A stretch of 64,000 nt of DNA from Hyperoodon ampullatus (GCA_949752795.1 OX457074.1:30365980-30429979), one strand, 5' to 3'. Positions 33,761-46,760 are shown, counted from the stretch's first letter. The notes: generated from the letters alone by a model not told the origin. Translations and numbers: made by a program.

Positions 33761-34519
33761 GGGAAGGTGGGTGCTGCGGGGGTCAAAGTGCACCTCCCGG
33801 GTGAGGCCAGGGTCAGATCCCGCTTCGACTACTTTCTAGCGGGACTGACCTGGGCAACTCAGGTCACCCCGGAGCTTGTTTTCGCGTCCGCGCCTCCGGT
33901 CGCAGCTGGTGGAAAGGGACCTGGGCTACCGCGGACACTCAGGAGGTGTTTGTTGACTATTCAGTCCAGACAGGCCAGCCCTCCCTTCTGCTTCCACGTG
34001 GAGCCTTGGAGGATTTCGGGAGCCACTGACCAATCTGGCAGTGGGACCAGGTCACTAGAATGGACAGCCTGGCAAAGGTCACGGGGTCAGTCCCTCGCTT
34101 CACGCGGGCGTGAGTGTGTGACCTGCCAGGAGCCTCACATGAGGGAAGCAGATTCCACCACCTGCTAGAAAGGCTTGGAGCCCTCCCACTTGTAAGATGG
34201 GGTGACAGCAGGGCCTACCCACACAGTGATGGGGAGGGCCAGATGAGATAAGGGGAGCCCTGCTAATTGTCATTATTTCCTCCTGCATCCCCAGGCAGTG
34301 GGAGGAAAGGCATGAGCTATGGACTCATCAGGTTACAGGTTCAAATGCCAACCCTGCCACTCAGAGACGTCCTGAGCCACTCCGTGCCTGTTGACGTACC
34401 TGTGCCACGGGAACAGGGCGGCCTCTCCGAAGTTGGTTCACAAGTGTAAGCTTGGAAGTTCCTGGCTTAGGTCCTGGCACTCACTAGGTGCCCAGCAAAT
34501 GTTTTTAAAATTCCTACAG

Positions 34520-34727
34520 GGGCTTCCCTGGTGGTGCAGTGGTTGAGAGTCTGCCTGCTGAAGCAGGGGACGCGGGTTCGTGCCCCGGTCCGGGAGGATC
34601 CCACATGCCACGGAGCGGCTGGGCCCGTGGGCCATGGCCACTGGGCCTGTGCGTCCGGAGCCTGTGCTCTGCAATGGGAGAGGCCACAGCAGTGAGAGGC
34701 CCGCGTACCGCAAAAAAAAAAAAAAAA
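34520..34727 (+). mobile_element. Short-class cetacean CHR SINE
   Basis: Full-length copy with GGTTCGTGCCCCGG B-box region, ending GCGTACCGC plus about 16 A. A target duplication of about 13 bases (AAATTCCTACAGG, one difference) flanks it. Confidence 0.94.
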
Positions 34728-34949
34728 ATTTCCTACAGGAAGCTGACCCGGCCTCACCACACCTGGGTGTCTGGAGTGGCCCAGGGCACTCGGTCCCAAA
34801 TGGATCCTGCTGCTTATCTATCTGCAAAATGGACACCAGTAGCAGATACCTCCCTAGTGGGACTGCAGGCCTGGTCTGGTGGGTTTTCTGGGTTCAGGCC
34901 CCTGCCAACCACTCGGACTCCTGCTCCCCCCATGCTCCCCGTCGCCCCC

Positions 34950-35370
34950 TCCGCTCCATGCCATATGCACGGGTTCTCAGTGCTGCCCCTTGTACACGCC
35001 AATACCGGTCCTGCCTCACGGCCTATGCCTCTGCTGTTCCCTCTGCCTGAAACATCTTTCTCCCCTAGCCTCCCACCGTGACTGCTGGGGCTGGTCCCTT
35101 TCATCCTGCAGGCCTCCTCTTAAATGAACTCCCCTAAGAGGCTTTCCGGCCATACCCCCAAATCAGTTGTAATTCTCTGCACAGCATTCATGCCACCAAT
35201 GCCTTTCCTATTTCCTCTGCTTTTAATCTGACTCTTAATCTGGACTGTCAGCGCCTCCTGGGCAGGAATCTGGCCAACTCACTCCCTGCGGGGCACTCCC
35301 GATGCACAGGCCAGGGCCTGGCACATAGTAGGCCAGGAAAAATGTTTGAGGAATGAGCAAAGGACAGACA
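34950..35370 (+). mobile_element. L2 remnant
   Basis: CTCTGCCTGAAACATCTTTC, CTGGGCAGGAATCTGGCC and CTGGCACATAGTAGG occur in L2-like order. Confidence 0.6.
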
Positions 35371-36565
35371 GAAAGCATGCCACAGACATTGGAAGCAACT
35401 CTAGTCCCATGCTGGCCTGCTCCTATGACTCAGACGAGGCCCTGCCGTTGGAGGAGGTGATGGTTAGTCAGGGAGCCTGACAGACAGCCCAAGAATCACA
35501 AAGCTCCATGTGGGCTGCTATAAATAGATGCATGAGCAAGAGTCCCAGGACGGTGCCAGGCTCCACCCAGGTGAGGTTGGGAAGGCTCCTCAGAGGAGGT
35601 GACTTTGAGACTGGGCCTTTAAGGACCAGTAGGAGCTTGTGAGCTCATCAAGCAGAGAAGCGAGAAACAGTCTCCCTGTAGAGGGTTGGTGCTGTGCAAG
35701 CGGCCCCGTGTGAGGGCCCGGCGGGGAGGCAGGGCTCCGTCGTCCCTTCCTCGCTGGTTGCAGCTCCATGACCACTCAGAAACCAGAAGAGATATTGGAC
35801 AGGGTCCCTGTAACCGGCTGCTTCTTGCCCTGACTCCTAGAAGATAGGTCCCCAACACCCTTCTCCGTGGACTCAGGGAAAGGGGTGTGGTCAGATCAGG
35901 ATCTGGGTGTGAGCTGAGGTGGGCGGGGCCTGGGGTTACCAAGGGCTGGAGAGAGGATGTCTGCGCCCGGGATGGCAGGAGTTCATCCCTTCATTCACTC
36001 GACAGCTCCGTAGTAAGCACTGACTGTGTGCCTGGCGCTGAGGGTACGACGTTGAAGAGACAGACACAAGGCCCTGCCCTTGGGGAGGTGACTTGTGGAC
36101 GAAACACACAAGCGAAATGCCCAAATTAAATTGTAGTCACCGGAGGATCTGCTACTGGGAAAGGAGGGAAAGGGACTGGCGTGCGTCTGAGGGTGGGGCT
36201 GTAATTTTAAAGAGGGAGGACAATCCTCACCGGCAGGTGACATATAAGTAAAGACCTGAGCAGGTGGGGGAGTTGTCATGAGGGTGTGGGGAAGAGCACT
36301 CCAGGGGGAGGAAACAGAGTGTGCAAAGGCCTTGAGGTGGACGGCTGGTGGGGGAGGAACAGGCGGGAGCAGCGGGGGATGAGGGCCCTGCTCTCGCCTC
36401 TATGCACCCCTGCAGTGCTCACTCACGCCCTCGCCCCCCACCCCCCCAGCTCACACCCAAGTTCACACACCCCAGACACATGCACAGGCTTGTGAGCACG
36501 GCGGGGTGCACAAGCATGGACCTGCCCGCGGAGCGGCCACGCAGGCTCAGGCACGTGCACAGATG

Positions 36566-36566
<1 letters not shown>

Positions 36567-36617
<51 letters not shown>
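36567..36617 (+). repeat. (CA)25 microsatellite
   Basis: An uninterrupted CA dinucleotide run of 51 bases, likely polymorphic. Confidence 0.98.
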
Positions 36618-36619
<2 letters not shown>

Positions 36620-36719
36620 CCCTGACTCCGCAAGGGCCCCCTCAGCTTGCGCCCACAGTGCCCTCTGGTGGCCAGCCCTGGCATGGCGGCTGGACGTGAA
36701 CTGGTCACTCTACGGAGCC

Positions 36720-36880
36720 CTGGGCACTTCCGGGACCTCGTCTGCTCCCCCTCCCCCTCCCCGTTCCTCCCTGAACCTTTCTTTGCAAAGGCTGTTCCCT
36801 CAGCTTGGAATGCCCTTCCCTGCCTTCTCCACCTGACTCATTCCTACCCCTCAAGGCCTACTTCTGAAACAGGGAGGGGA
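36720..36880 (+). mobile_element. L2 remnant
   Basis: AAAGGCTGTTCCCTCAGC followed by TTGGAATGCCCTTCCCTGCC matches the L2 3' region. Confidence 0.6.
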
Positions 36881-39405
36881 GGCTCTCCCTGACACTGCCC
36901 CCAGGGACCCCATCTCTGCCAGCGGCGGAAACCCCACCTGTGTCTCCAGCAGAATCGAGCTGCTCCGAGGCAGGGGCTGAGTTCTTTCTGGCCCAGCATC
37001 AGGCCAGCTGGAGGTGGTGCTTTAGGGCAGTAAGTAATTGCCCTTGAGCTTGGAGGGAGGTGGGAGCCTCCCTCAGGGTCAGGCCCTGACGTTGCAGTTT
37101 ACAAAGAAGGAGACCTCGAGGGAGGGTGGGAGCTCACTTGCTCTATCTAAGCCGCCATCACTCTTGAATATCAAAGGGTGAATTCACACCAGTTGGGTGG
37201 CTCCAGGAGCAAAACAGCAAGCGCCATTGTTAGAGCACCTACTATGTGCTAATCCCTTGAAGTTCATGATTCTGTGGACTCACTATAATCAAGCTGCATG
37301 GGGGCCGTGACTTTGCTCTGGTCACTGCAGTGTCCCCACACACTGCAGGTGTGCAGTGAACAGCTGTGGAAAGGAGGATGGCTCACAGTACTGCAGCAAG
37401 GGGCAGCTGTTATCATCATCCCAGTGTAATAGATGAGAAGTGGAGGCTCGGAGAGGGGCTGAAGGCTGCTGGCAATGGCAGAGCTGTTGTTGGAACGGTC
37501 AGATGGAGACAGAGTTTTCCCTGCCCAAGCTTCCATTAATTCAAGTAGTTTGCAACACCCTCCTTCTGGGCAAATCGCATCGCCCTTGAACTCCCTCCAC
37601 CGCTTTCTGGGAAGATGCCAAGTGCTTCGCTTCTGACTGAGCCCTCGGGTATGTCCAGCCCAGGACCCTTCACGGCTGCACAGAAACCCTGAGGCTTCCC
37701 CCAGGAAATCTTCCAGGCAGCCAGGGGCTCAGGGCATCCCAGGAGCCCTGGCCCAGAGCCTGTCTGTCCCCAGGCCCTCACACATAGCACTTCATGCCCG
37801 GGAGGCAGGGCCAGGGGTTCATTGACATGCATTACACTCCAAGCCCAAGACTTGACGTGACCCAGCACGGCCAGTGTGGTTAGACCTTCATCTCACAGAC
37901 AAGGAAACTGAGGCCCAAGTCTTCAAGCAGCTGGCCCAGGTCCCACTGCCAGGTAGCACAAAGCCAGGCTCTTAGCCCTGGTCAGGAGCAGCGTGCTATG
38001 TATCAGGCATTTTACTAGCAGGTTCAAGCCCGTCCCCTAGAACCCAGGACCTGAGAGTCGTCCTCATCACTGTGGTGTGGGGGAGAAGTACTGCAAACAC
38101 AGAGACAAGCCACGTTCCCAAGATCACAGGACCAGGGAGAAGAGAGAGAGAACTGTGTCCAGGCCGGGCTGACTCCACGACCCAGACACATCCCAATATC
38201 TGCCTGCAAAGGGCTGTTTTCCAATCTGAGGGGAGTCCTGGCTCCACCAGGATGGACATGAGTGACCTTAAGCTAATCACCTGTCTCAGCCAGGCCTTGG
38301 AGGTGATCACATCCATTCTCACTAGAGTTTGTGTCCCCTCTCAGCCATCCCCAAGCCTGGGCTTACATCCCTTCCCTGATGAGGGGTCCACCCTCTCACT
38401 GGCAGTTTCTTCCATTCCCAGGAAACTCTGCCCATTACCAGCTTCTTCCTTAAGTTATGCTGAAGTTGCCTCTTGAAGATCCCAGGCTCAAATCCATCCA
38501 TCCATTCAACACATATCTCCTGAACATTTTTGCCTGACACCATGTTACATGCTGAGGGGGCAGTGAAGAACAAAACAGACAGGGTCCCTGCCTTCATGGA
38601 GCAAGCCTTCTGGGGGAGGTTGAAAAAGAAGGCAAATATATCAATGAAAGTAAATCTATAAATTAATTTCAAATAGTGATAAGGGCTAAAAACAAAAGTA
38701 AAGCAGGGCAACATGATAGAGAGGCACTGGGGTGGCTCCATTAGCTGGGTGGTCAAGGAGGCCTACCTGGAGGAGGTTTCTTCTGAGCTCAGACATGGGT
38801 GACAAAAAAAGAGCTATGTGAAACTGGGTGTAGGAGCTGACTTTAAATAGTCCACGGAACACAACAGGTGCTCAAAGAGAAGGTGAGGGGGACCCCTAAT
38901 TAACCATGAACTGAACAGGGATATTTTTCTCCCTTCCCTCCCAAAACTCCACTAAAATAAAAGTAAAATAAGAAAACTTTAAGGCACAAACTCACAAGGA
39001 CAAAGAGAACAGGAAAGTCAATGACAGGGACAGAATCTATAAAACTTTTGAAGCTGTTAAATGAATAGAAAAATGGTAACCAACTTAGTAGAGTAGAGGA
39101 AAGTGAAATGAAAGTCTACAGGGGAGGAAGCCAATCTGCAGCCAGACCACCTACAGACAGCCCCTAGAAACAGCAGCCTGGGAGACACCAGGTCCCTCTG
39201 GAGGTGGAAGGGCAGGCAGGGATGAAAAGAAAATAAGCTAAGAGTTTGTGAAAGGAGGAGTTATGCCTTCCAACTTCCCAGAACGAAGGTCATGAGTTCC
39301 CAGATTGAAAGGACCCCCCTCAATGCCCAGCTGGATGTAAGAAGAAAACAAGGCAATTATCAACTCCTGGAAAAACAAATAACACAAAATAGAAAATGTA
39401 GTCAT

Positions 39406-39812
39406 TGGGACTTCCTTGGTGGCACAGTGGTTAAGAATCTGCCTGCCAATGCAGGGGATACGGGTTTGAGCCCCTGGTCCGGGAGGATCCCACATGCCAC
39501 GGAGCAACTAAGCCCGTGCACCACAACTACTGAGCCTGCGTTCTAGAGCCTGCCAGCCACAACTACTGAGCCTGCGCTCTAGAGCCTGCCAGCCACAACT
39601 ACTGAGCCCCCGTGCCACAACTAACAAAGCCCTCACACCTAGAGCCCGTGCTCTGCAAGAAGAGAAGCCACCACAATGAGAAGTCCACACACCGCAATGA
39701 AGAGTAGCCTCCGCTTGACACAACTAGAGAAAGCCTGAGCGCAGCAACAAAGACCCAACACAGCAATAATTATTTATTCATTTATTTATTTATTTTTAAA
39801 AAAAGAAAGAAA
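39406..39812 (+). mobile_element. Long CHR-type SINE with 36-base internal duplication
   Basis: Flanked by perfect 15-base repeats AGAAAATGTAGTCAT (39391-39405 and 39813-39827). It begins GGGACTTCCTTGGTGGCAC, with many CACAACTACTGAGCC units and a (TTTA)n/A tail. A 36-base stretch with TCTAGAGCCTGCCAGCC is doubled at about 39530-39602. Confidence 0.94.
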
Positions 39813-40479
39813 AGAAAATGTAGTCATAAAGTACTGCACAGCTCAGCTGGGAACAATATTTACATAATCATAATACGTAAACCAAAACACCAAATGCTGA
39901 TATATCCAAAAATTGTGACGAAAAGAGAGTGAGCACTGGGGCAGGGGAAGTTCAGGGATCCATGTGTAAGGGACTAAGTCCTTGCCTGTAGTAGGAAGCA
40001 TCAGATACTGTCTAACACTGAAAAGAGAGAAATGAAATAGCAATACAAGCATGTGATTGAGAAGTAAGGGGGAACTACAAGGGTTGGAAGCAGTCCCACC
40101 AGAATGTCAGCTGAGGGAGGGTCCGTTTGGGTCTCTGCTGCATCCCCAGTGCCTAGAGCCCAGTATACAGTAGGTGCTCAGTTCCTGTTTGTCAGTGGGT
40201 GCAAGCAGGTGGCTGCTGGTTTTCTGTTCCTGGTCTCATAGGCCTTGCAGTGCCCTCTGACTTCTAACACTATGTGTCCGCATCGATCTAATAAGAATTA
40301 GAAGTCACTTGAAGGAACACTTAAAGGCCAGCGTGTCTAGAGTACAGCCCAAGCAGGAGGCGAGGACCCCGGAGTGAGAACCTGAGGCTATGAGGTCAGC
40401 AGGCCTGGGGCGTGGGAAGACAAAAATGGAATATTTTTAGAAGATCTGGGCTGTCCGGCCTGCCAGCTACCCGCTCAAG

Positions 40480-40900
40480 AACAAAGACGCAAGTCTCCCC
40501 AGAGCCCTGCGGGCCAGACGCCCTCCCACAGCCTCGGCGGTGCTGGCCCTGCGACCCCGCCCCGTGCCGCCTTTCTGCCCTCAGCCTGGTTTCCAGCGCA
40601 GCCCGAGTGCGGAGCCGGTCGCGTGGGCGCGGGGCCCGCGAGGGGCTCGCTGGGGAGGAATCCGGGCCGACCGGCCATTGGACCCCGAGTTGAGCCCCAG
40701 ATCCGTCCTGCGTGGTACCCCACGGGGCACTGTGACCAGCGCTTTGCAGCAGAAAATGCTATAAATGTCGACTTTTTTCTACCAGCGTCTCCGTCCGGCT
40801 GCCCAGGCCTAGGGCGAGGGCGCGGCCTGGCGCCCTGAGGCCGTGGAGCCCCACCGCGAGGAACGTTCTGCTCCCAGACCCTCTCCAGCGGCCGACACGT
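40480..40900 (+). promoter_or_regulatory. Orphan promoter-like GC-rich block with CCAAT and TATA motifs
   Basis: CpG-dense DNA containing an inverted CCAAT box (ATTGG, 40677-40681) and, 78 bases downstream, TATAAAT (40760-40766), followed by GC-rich sequence. This spacing resembles a core promoter on the plus strand. No coding exon is recognised downstream, so activity is inferred. Confidence 0.4.
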
Positions 40901-41571
40901 CGTCCTCTGAAAAGCCAGAGACAGTACAAGTTCAAGCGCTTGACCTTGGAGGGTCACAAACACTCTGGGGTGGAAAGAAGAATTCCCCCCCTCCCCCCTC
41001 GGGCTGCTGGGGGCGGGGTGCCTTGATGCCCAGAGGAAGGAATTCATTTCCTCCCCAGGCCCAGGACTCAAACTGATTCTGACACTTGCTGAGCGGCCCC
41101 CAGGATCCCCCAGCTCCCCGACAAGTGGCTTCCACTGCCCTGGGTCTGGGGGTTATTGTGCTTGGGGCTTAGAGGGCCGAGAGGTGGCAGGAAGGATGCT
41201 GGGTCTGGCACACTCGGAGGTGTCCCTCCACAGGGCTGTTCTGTGAAGGACCAGGGCACCAGCTGCATGATGACCTTTTTGTTGGTGGCTGGGCGGGGGC
41301 AGGGGAGGAGGGCTCCACGCCGGCCGGGACCACATGCCCCAAGCCTGGCTTCCTCTGCTGCTGTTGGGAACACCCGCTTCTGCCAGCTGGTTTGTGCCTT
41401 GTTTGAACCACCGGGAAAGTTTGCCCAAAGTTGCAGCCTGGTCCCAGTTGCAAGGGGGGAAGGTAGGAATACTCCAACAGGCCATAATGATATCTGGGCC
41501 TAAGTTCACAAGGAATGTGTTTATCTTCGTTATGCTTTTCTTGTCAAACATTTCTGCAAGAATTATTTGTT

Positions 41572-41951
41572 GTCGTTTTTTTAATAAATTTATTTATTTT
41601 TAATTTTGAGTGCGTTGGGTCTTTGTTGCTGCGCGTGGGCTTTCTCTACCTGTGGCGAGTGGGGGCTACTCTTCGTTGCGGTGCACGGGCTTCTCATTGC
41701 GATGGCTTCTCTTGGTGCACAGCATGGGCTCTAAGCGCACGGGCTTCAGTAGTTGTATCACGTGGGCTTCAGTAGTTGTGGCTCACAGGCTCAGTAGTTG
41801 TGGCTTGTGGGCTCTACAGCGCAGGCTCAGTAGTTGTGGCTCACGGGTTTAGTTGCTCCGCAGCATGTGGGATCTTCCCGGACCAGGACTCGAACCCGTG
41901 TCTCCTGCACTGGCAGGCGTATTCTTAACCGCTGCGCCAGCAAGGAAGTCC
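41572..41951 (-). mobile_element. Long CHR-type SINE
   Basis: Minus-strand long-class copy (TTTATTTATTTTTAA tail on plus, head ending GGAAGTCCC). Perfect 15-base target duplication CAAGAATTATTTGTT at 41557-41571 and 41952-41966. Confidence 0.95.
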
Positions 41952-43439
41952 CAAGAATTATTTGTTATTTTTAATATAAATTAAATATATAATATTTTAA
42001 TATGTTAAAAAGTCAGTTAATATAATTATATTATTTTGATATTTTAATGTAAACAAACAAAATGACATCATTATTTTTGACTCTGTTCTTTACAACTAAA
42101 TCCTGCCTCTTACATGCAGCCTTCCTGGATTACCCAAATTGATCCTCATGAGACTTGACACCACCTAGTGACCCAAGACTCTACTCCAGTGGTGTCAGGG
42201 GCTGGGTGTATGTAGTGGTTTGGGGGGAGCAGATGGTCATGGCCAATGTCCCCTGATTCTAATCCAGCCCCGTAGTTTCACAGGGAAGGGGTAAACAGTG
42301 GCTCTAGGGTTTGACCCTGGGCCGAGTTCCGAGACAGCACCACCTCCGCAGCCCCCAGCCCCTCAGAGGTCCCAGCAGAAATGTGTTGAGAAAGAAATAA
42401 CATCAGAGATGGGGAAAGTCACAAAATCCCCCTCTGCTTATCTCCTGCTGCATTCCAACCTCCCTAAACTCACTGGTGTCAAGCAACTATTTTACCATGG
42501 TGTCTCTGTCCCACGATGTCTGGGGCCCCTGCTGGATTCACCCGGAGGCCCTTCATTTCCATTCATTTCCAAGTCTGGCATTTGGGCTGGGAGGACTCCA
42601 GGGCTGGAGCCCCTCCACACGACCTCCGTCTCTGGCCAGGACTTCCTCACAGGGGGTGGACAGAGGGTGGAAGCTGCATGGTCCTTTCTGCTGGTGTTGC
42701 TGCTGCCTGACTGTGCGCCAAAGCAACCCGCCCAGTTTTAAGGGGCGGAGACATCGACCCTGCCCCACAATGAGTGTAATGACAGACAACTTGCAGCCAT
42801 TTTTCAAAACCTCCACACCCCTTTTGCAGTTCGTCATGGGCAGTGACCATTCACAGAGCTACCTACCGCACTTCCCAGTGTGACTCATAGGGCAGGGCCC
42901 CAGCAGGGACTTCCTCCTCCAGTGAGGAGGCTGGAGCAAGTCCATGTGGGACAGGAGTGTGGCTGGAAGGTGAGGACGGGATCTGAGAAAGACTCAGAAG
43001 CCTTAGTGGCTGGTAGGAAGAGGGTAGAGGCCAAGGGAGGAGGCCAGGGTTACGGGGAGGCTCGCAGCCTCCTCCAGGGCCTGGAGGAGGGTGTCAATCA
43101 TAAAATAAAATGGGGTGGGGCAGTAGGTGTGGGAAGAGAAGATAGTGAGTTTGGTGGGAACACGTTGGACTGAAGATTTGACGGCCACCTCATCTTTGCA
43201 GGCTGAGTGCCAGCACCACCTTCCCCAGGAAGCCCTCCCTGCTGCTCCAGGTGGAATTACTGTTCCCTCCTCTGGGCTCCTGAAAGCCCTGTTCTGCCCT
43301 CATCACACTGGCTCGGAGTCCTCAGTCCCAGGACAGTGCATCTTTGAGGCCCCAGCCTCATCCAGGGCAGGAGAAAGGCACCTACAGGCTGAGGGGCCTC
43401 GCCACGCCAGGAAGAGCAATATCCCTCCAAGGGCCGCCA

Positions 43440-43620
43440 GAAGCCTCGCTAGGGTGGAATTCTGGCTCTTCCCTCACTAGTGTGTGACCCCAGGCGAGTT
43501 AAGGGATCTCTGAACTGCTCTGAGCCTCAGTTTCCTCCTCTGTAAAGTGGGTATTTTAATGGTCTTCACTCTTAAGAGTCAGGGTGAGGGTTAGAATGTG
43601 CCCAGCACACAGTCAGAGCT
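43440..43620 (+). mobile_element. MIR remnant
   Basis: Phrases GAGCCTCAGTTTCCTCCTC and TGTAAAGTGGGTA. Confidence 0.7.
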
Positions 43621-44679
43621 TCAGCGGGGCTGGGCTGAGAAACCAGCCCCCTCCTGAGGTCAGGCAGGAACAGGCCTAGGATCTGGGCCAACTCAGAGGC
43701 CACCTAGGGTCTTGAGCTGGATGCCAGGCCCCTCCCTCAGGGGTGCCTGGTGTAACCCAAAGGCCACAAGGGAAGGGCTGGTGGGAGGCGGTCCCCAAGA
43801 ACTCGTGGGCGGGCAGCAGATTTAGAAAAGGGGGGTTTGTCACCTGACCCGCAAGTTACTCAAAACAGCACTGTGGTGGGGACACCTCAGGGGGTGGAAT
43901 CAAAGGTGGCCTCCGGAGGAGGGAGACATTTCAGTTCGAAATTCAAGCAGTGATAAGACGTAGAGTGAAAAGTGTCCCCGGCTCTGTCCCCCGATGCCCA
44001 GGTGCCCCCCGGCAATGTAGCCCGTGTGCATCTTTGCAGGGCAAGGCAGCCTCTGTTCTCCACACACCGTCCCTTTGTGACTCAATGTCCCAAGGCCCTG
44101 AGTGTCCTTTCAGCTCAGCATGGGGAGAGCAGCCGTCCTCGTCACAGTGGCCTACAGAGTGTCCACACAGTGACTCCCCCTGCAGGGCACTCAGTAGTCC
44201 CCTGCTGACAGGCATTCGGGTGCCTTCCGGACTTCTGCGCCGACAATGAATGTCTTCGTGCAAACACCATTTCCCACCCACATGAGTGTATCCGAGGAAG
44301 ACAGTCCCGAGGGGGCGGCTGGAAAAGGGCACACACTCCTCAGTGTAGCCAGATGTGGCTACATTGCCCTCCGCACTCTGGGGCCAGCAGAGGCTCTGAG
44401 CCAGCCATGTCCACAGGGAAGGGTCTACTGAATAGGGGGTGCTCGGGTCGGGAGGGCAGTCGGGAAGCAGCCCAGCACAGACAAGGGTACAGAGGCGGGG
44501 AGGGGGGTCACAATGAGCTTGAAGGGAGAAGGGAAGTGGGGAGTCATGGGTGTAGTGGTGGTGGCGTGACTGACTTCCCACGGGTATCGTGACGGTCAAT
44601 GAGGTTCACGCCACCCTCACCCAGTTGGGGCAGGCCCCACAGAAGGGACAGAGGCCATGGGCTCAGCCTGGCCCAGCAG

Positions 44680-44850
44680 TCAAGCACTCAGGCTGAGGGG
44701 ACAGGGTACCTGGGCTCAAATCCTACTCTGCCACTGATTTATTGAGTCACTTGGTCTCTCTCAGCCTCAGTTTCCTCATCTGTAAAATGGGGCCATAACA
44801 GCTACTCCCTGGAGGGAGATCACTCACGCAGAGCCAGGTGCTCAGTGGTC
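44680..44850 (+). mobile_element. MIR remnant
   Basis: Well-preserved MIR core: GGGCTCAAATCCTACTCTG, GAGTCACTTGGTCTCTC and CTCATCTGTAAAATGGGG. Confidence 0.8.
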
Positions 44851-45027
44851 CCTGTCTGCTTCCACTGGTCCTCCACTCAGCCTTGGGGGACATTTGCCAA
44901 GCGACAGTGCTGCAGATGACATGCTCAGGGCATGAGAGCCAGGGCCTCCACAGCACCCCTTCTGGGCTGTGGACTCTGGGTGGCCACACTGGCTCCTTGA
45001 GCCTCGCCTGTCTCGTCTGGCACATGG

Positions 45028-45257
45028 CTGTTTTTGTTTTTTTGTTTTGTTTCATTTTGTTTTTTGCGGTACGCGGGCCTCTCACTGTTGTGGCCTCTCC
45101 CGTTGCAGAGCACAGGCTCTGGACGCGCAGGCTCAGCGGCCATGGCTCATGGGCCCAGCCGCTCTGCGGCATGTGGGATCTTCCCGGACCGGGGCACGAA
45201 TCCATGTCCCCTGCATCGGCAGGCAGACTCTCAACCACTGCGCCACCAGGGAAGCCC
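45028..45257 (-). mobile_element. Short-class cetacean CHR SINE
   Basis: Minus-strand copy with GCGGTACGCGGGCCTCTCAC on plus and the head ending AGGGAAGCCC. Target duplication TCTGGCACATGG (45016-45027 and 45261-45272). Confidence 0.94.
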
Positions 45258-45734
45258 TCATCTGGCACATGGGACTCAGATCCTGGGTGCTGTGATGAGG
45301 TTCGAATGAGGGGCATGTCTGTGCATGCTGGCACGAGGAGTGTGGGCTGGAGATGGGAGGGATGTGGCTCCGTCCTGCGGGCAGAGTGGGGCGGGTGAGG
45401 CGAGGCCATCTCTGCAGCCTCCTCTGGGCCCAGCCAAGCGTCCAGGGCCGGCTGGATGGTTTTGATAAGTGAACATGTAAACAACAAACAACACAGATGT
45501 CCTGGGCTCCAGCGGAGTCTGGGCCCCCTCAGGGAGTTCCAGCAAAGGGGACCTGGGGGGATGGGGTTCAGGCAGCCTTGTTGCAGGTGCCATGAGGAGT
45601 TTGGGCAGAGAGGCGTGAGGTCTTATTCTATCCACAGGACAAAATCGAGTGATAAATAACAGTAGTAAAAAGAATAATAATGATAAGAGTACCCACTTAC
45701 TTAGTGTTTATGGTGTTATTTAATCCTCAAAATA

Positions 45735-46760
45735 ACCCTGAGAGAAAATATTTGCAAAACACATCTCTGATAAAGGGCTTGTACCCAGAATATACAAAGA
45801 ATTCTTACAAGTCAATCATAGGAAAACAAACAACCCAATAAAAAATGTGCAAAAGCCCTGAACAGACACCTCACCAAGGAAGCTATCCAGACAGCAAACA
45901 AGCCGATGAAAAGATGCTTTCACCACCAGTCACCAGGGTTGCAAACTGAGACCACGGAAAGAGTCCATTGCACACCTGTTAGGACAGCTAAGATTTTTTT
46001 TTTATACACAGATTTTTAAAAATTGAAGTATAGTTGATTTACATTGTTGTGTTAATTAGTGCTGTACAGCAAAGTGATTCACTTACACATTTACATATAT
46101 TTTTTCATACTCTTTGCCATTATGGTTTTTCATAGGATGTTGAATATAGTTCTCTGTGCTATATGGTAGGACCTTGTTGTTTATCCATCCTATATATAAA
46201 AGCTTACATCTGCTACAAACATCTTGGCAATCTCCTGTAAAATCAAATCTATACCTACCTACGACCCAGCCGTTCTATTCCTAAGAGAAATGAAAACCTA
46301 CACTGACACACACACAAAACTTGTATGTAAGTATTAATAGCAGCTTTATTCATTATAACTAAATCCTGGAAAGACCCCAAATGCCCACATAACTTGCGAA
46401 TGGACAGACGAATGTGGTCAATCCGTCAATGGGCGACTCCTCAGATACAAAGAAACGAACTCCAGATATGGGAACAACATGGTGCGTCCCAAGGGCGTTG
46501 AGTCCAAGATGCCAGACCTAAAAGGTGACACTCGGCACGATTCCGTTTGAATGCCATTGTGGAAAAGGCAAAACTAGACACAAGACAGAGCCGTGGCTGC
46601 CAGGGCGGGGGCGGTGGGTTAACCGCAAAGGAGCTCAAGGGAACTTGTGATAAAGGAAATGATGCTTGTGGTGGTCATTGCGTAACTATACATTTGCCAA
46701 AAACTGTCAAACACACTTAAATGCTGAATTTTATTGTATGCAAATTATACCTTATTAAAG
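45735..46760 (+). mobile_element. Old L1 3' portion, split by a second L1 fragment
   Basis: Left part (45735-46000) carries ORF2 C-terminal phrases (AACAACCCAATAAAAAATG, GATGAAAAGATGCT, TGCACACCTGTTAGGA). Right part (about 46230-46760) carries 3'UTR phrases (AGCAGCTTTATTCATTATAA, GGAAAAGGCAAAACTA, TTTTATTGTATGCAAATTATA). No open frame survives. Confidence 0.75.
46003..46230 (-). mobile_element. L1 3'-end fragment nested in the older L1, opposite strand
   Basis: On plus it reads TTGAAGTATAGTTGATTTAC then GTGCTGTACAGCAAAGTGATTC and CTATATGGTAGGACCTTG. This is the reverse complement of a common cetartiodactyl L1 terminus. It interrupts the older L1. Confidence 0.7.

Larger units (their letters stand above)
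33760..40400. other. Intergenic DNA between MAP2K3 and NATD1, part 1
   Basis: No gene recognised. Contains MIR (about 34300-34500), a SINE (34520), L2-like remnants (about 34950-35370 and 36720-36880), ancient repeats (35980-36340, 38500-38780), a (CA)n tract and a long SINE (39406). Confidence 0.7.

Noticed and set aside
36419..36617. Open frames coding alternating Cys-Val or Thr-His
   Set aside because: Artefact of the (CA)n microsatellite.
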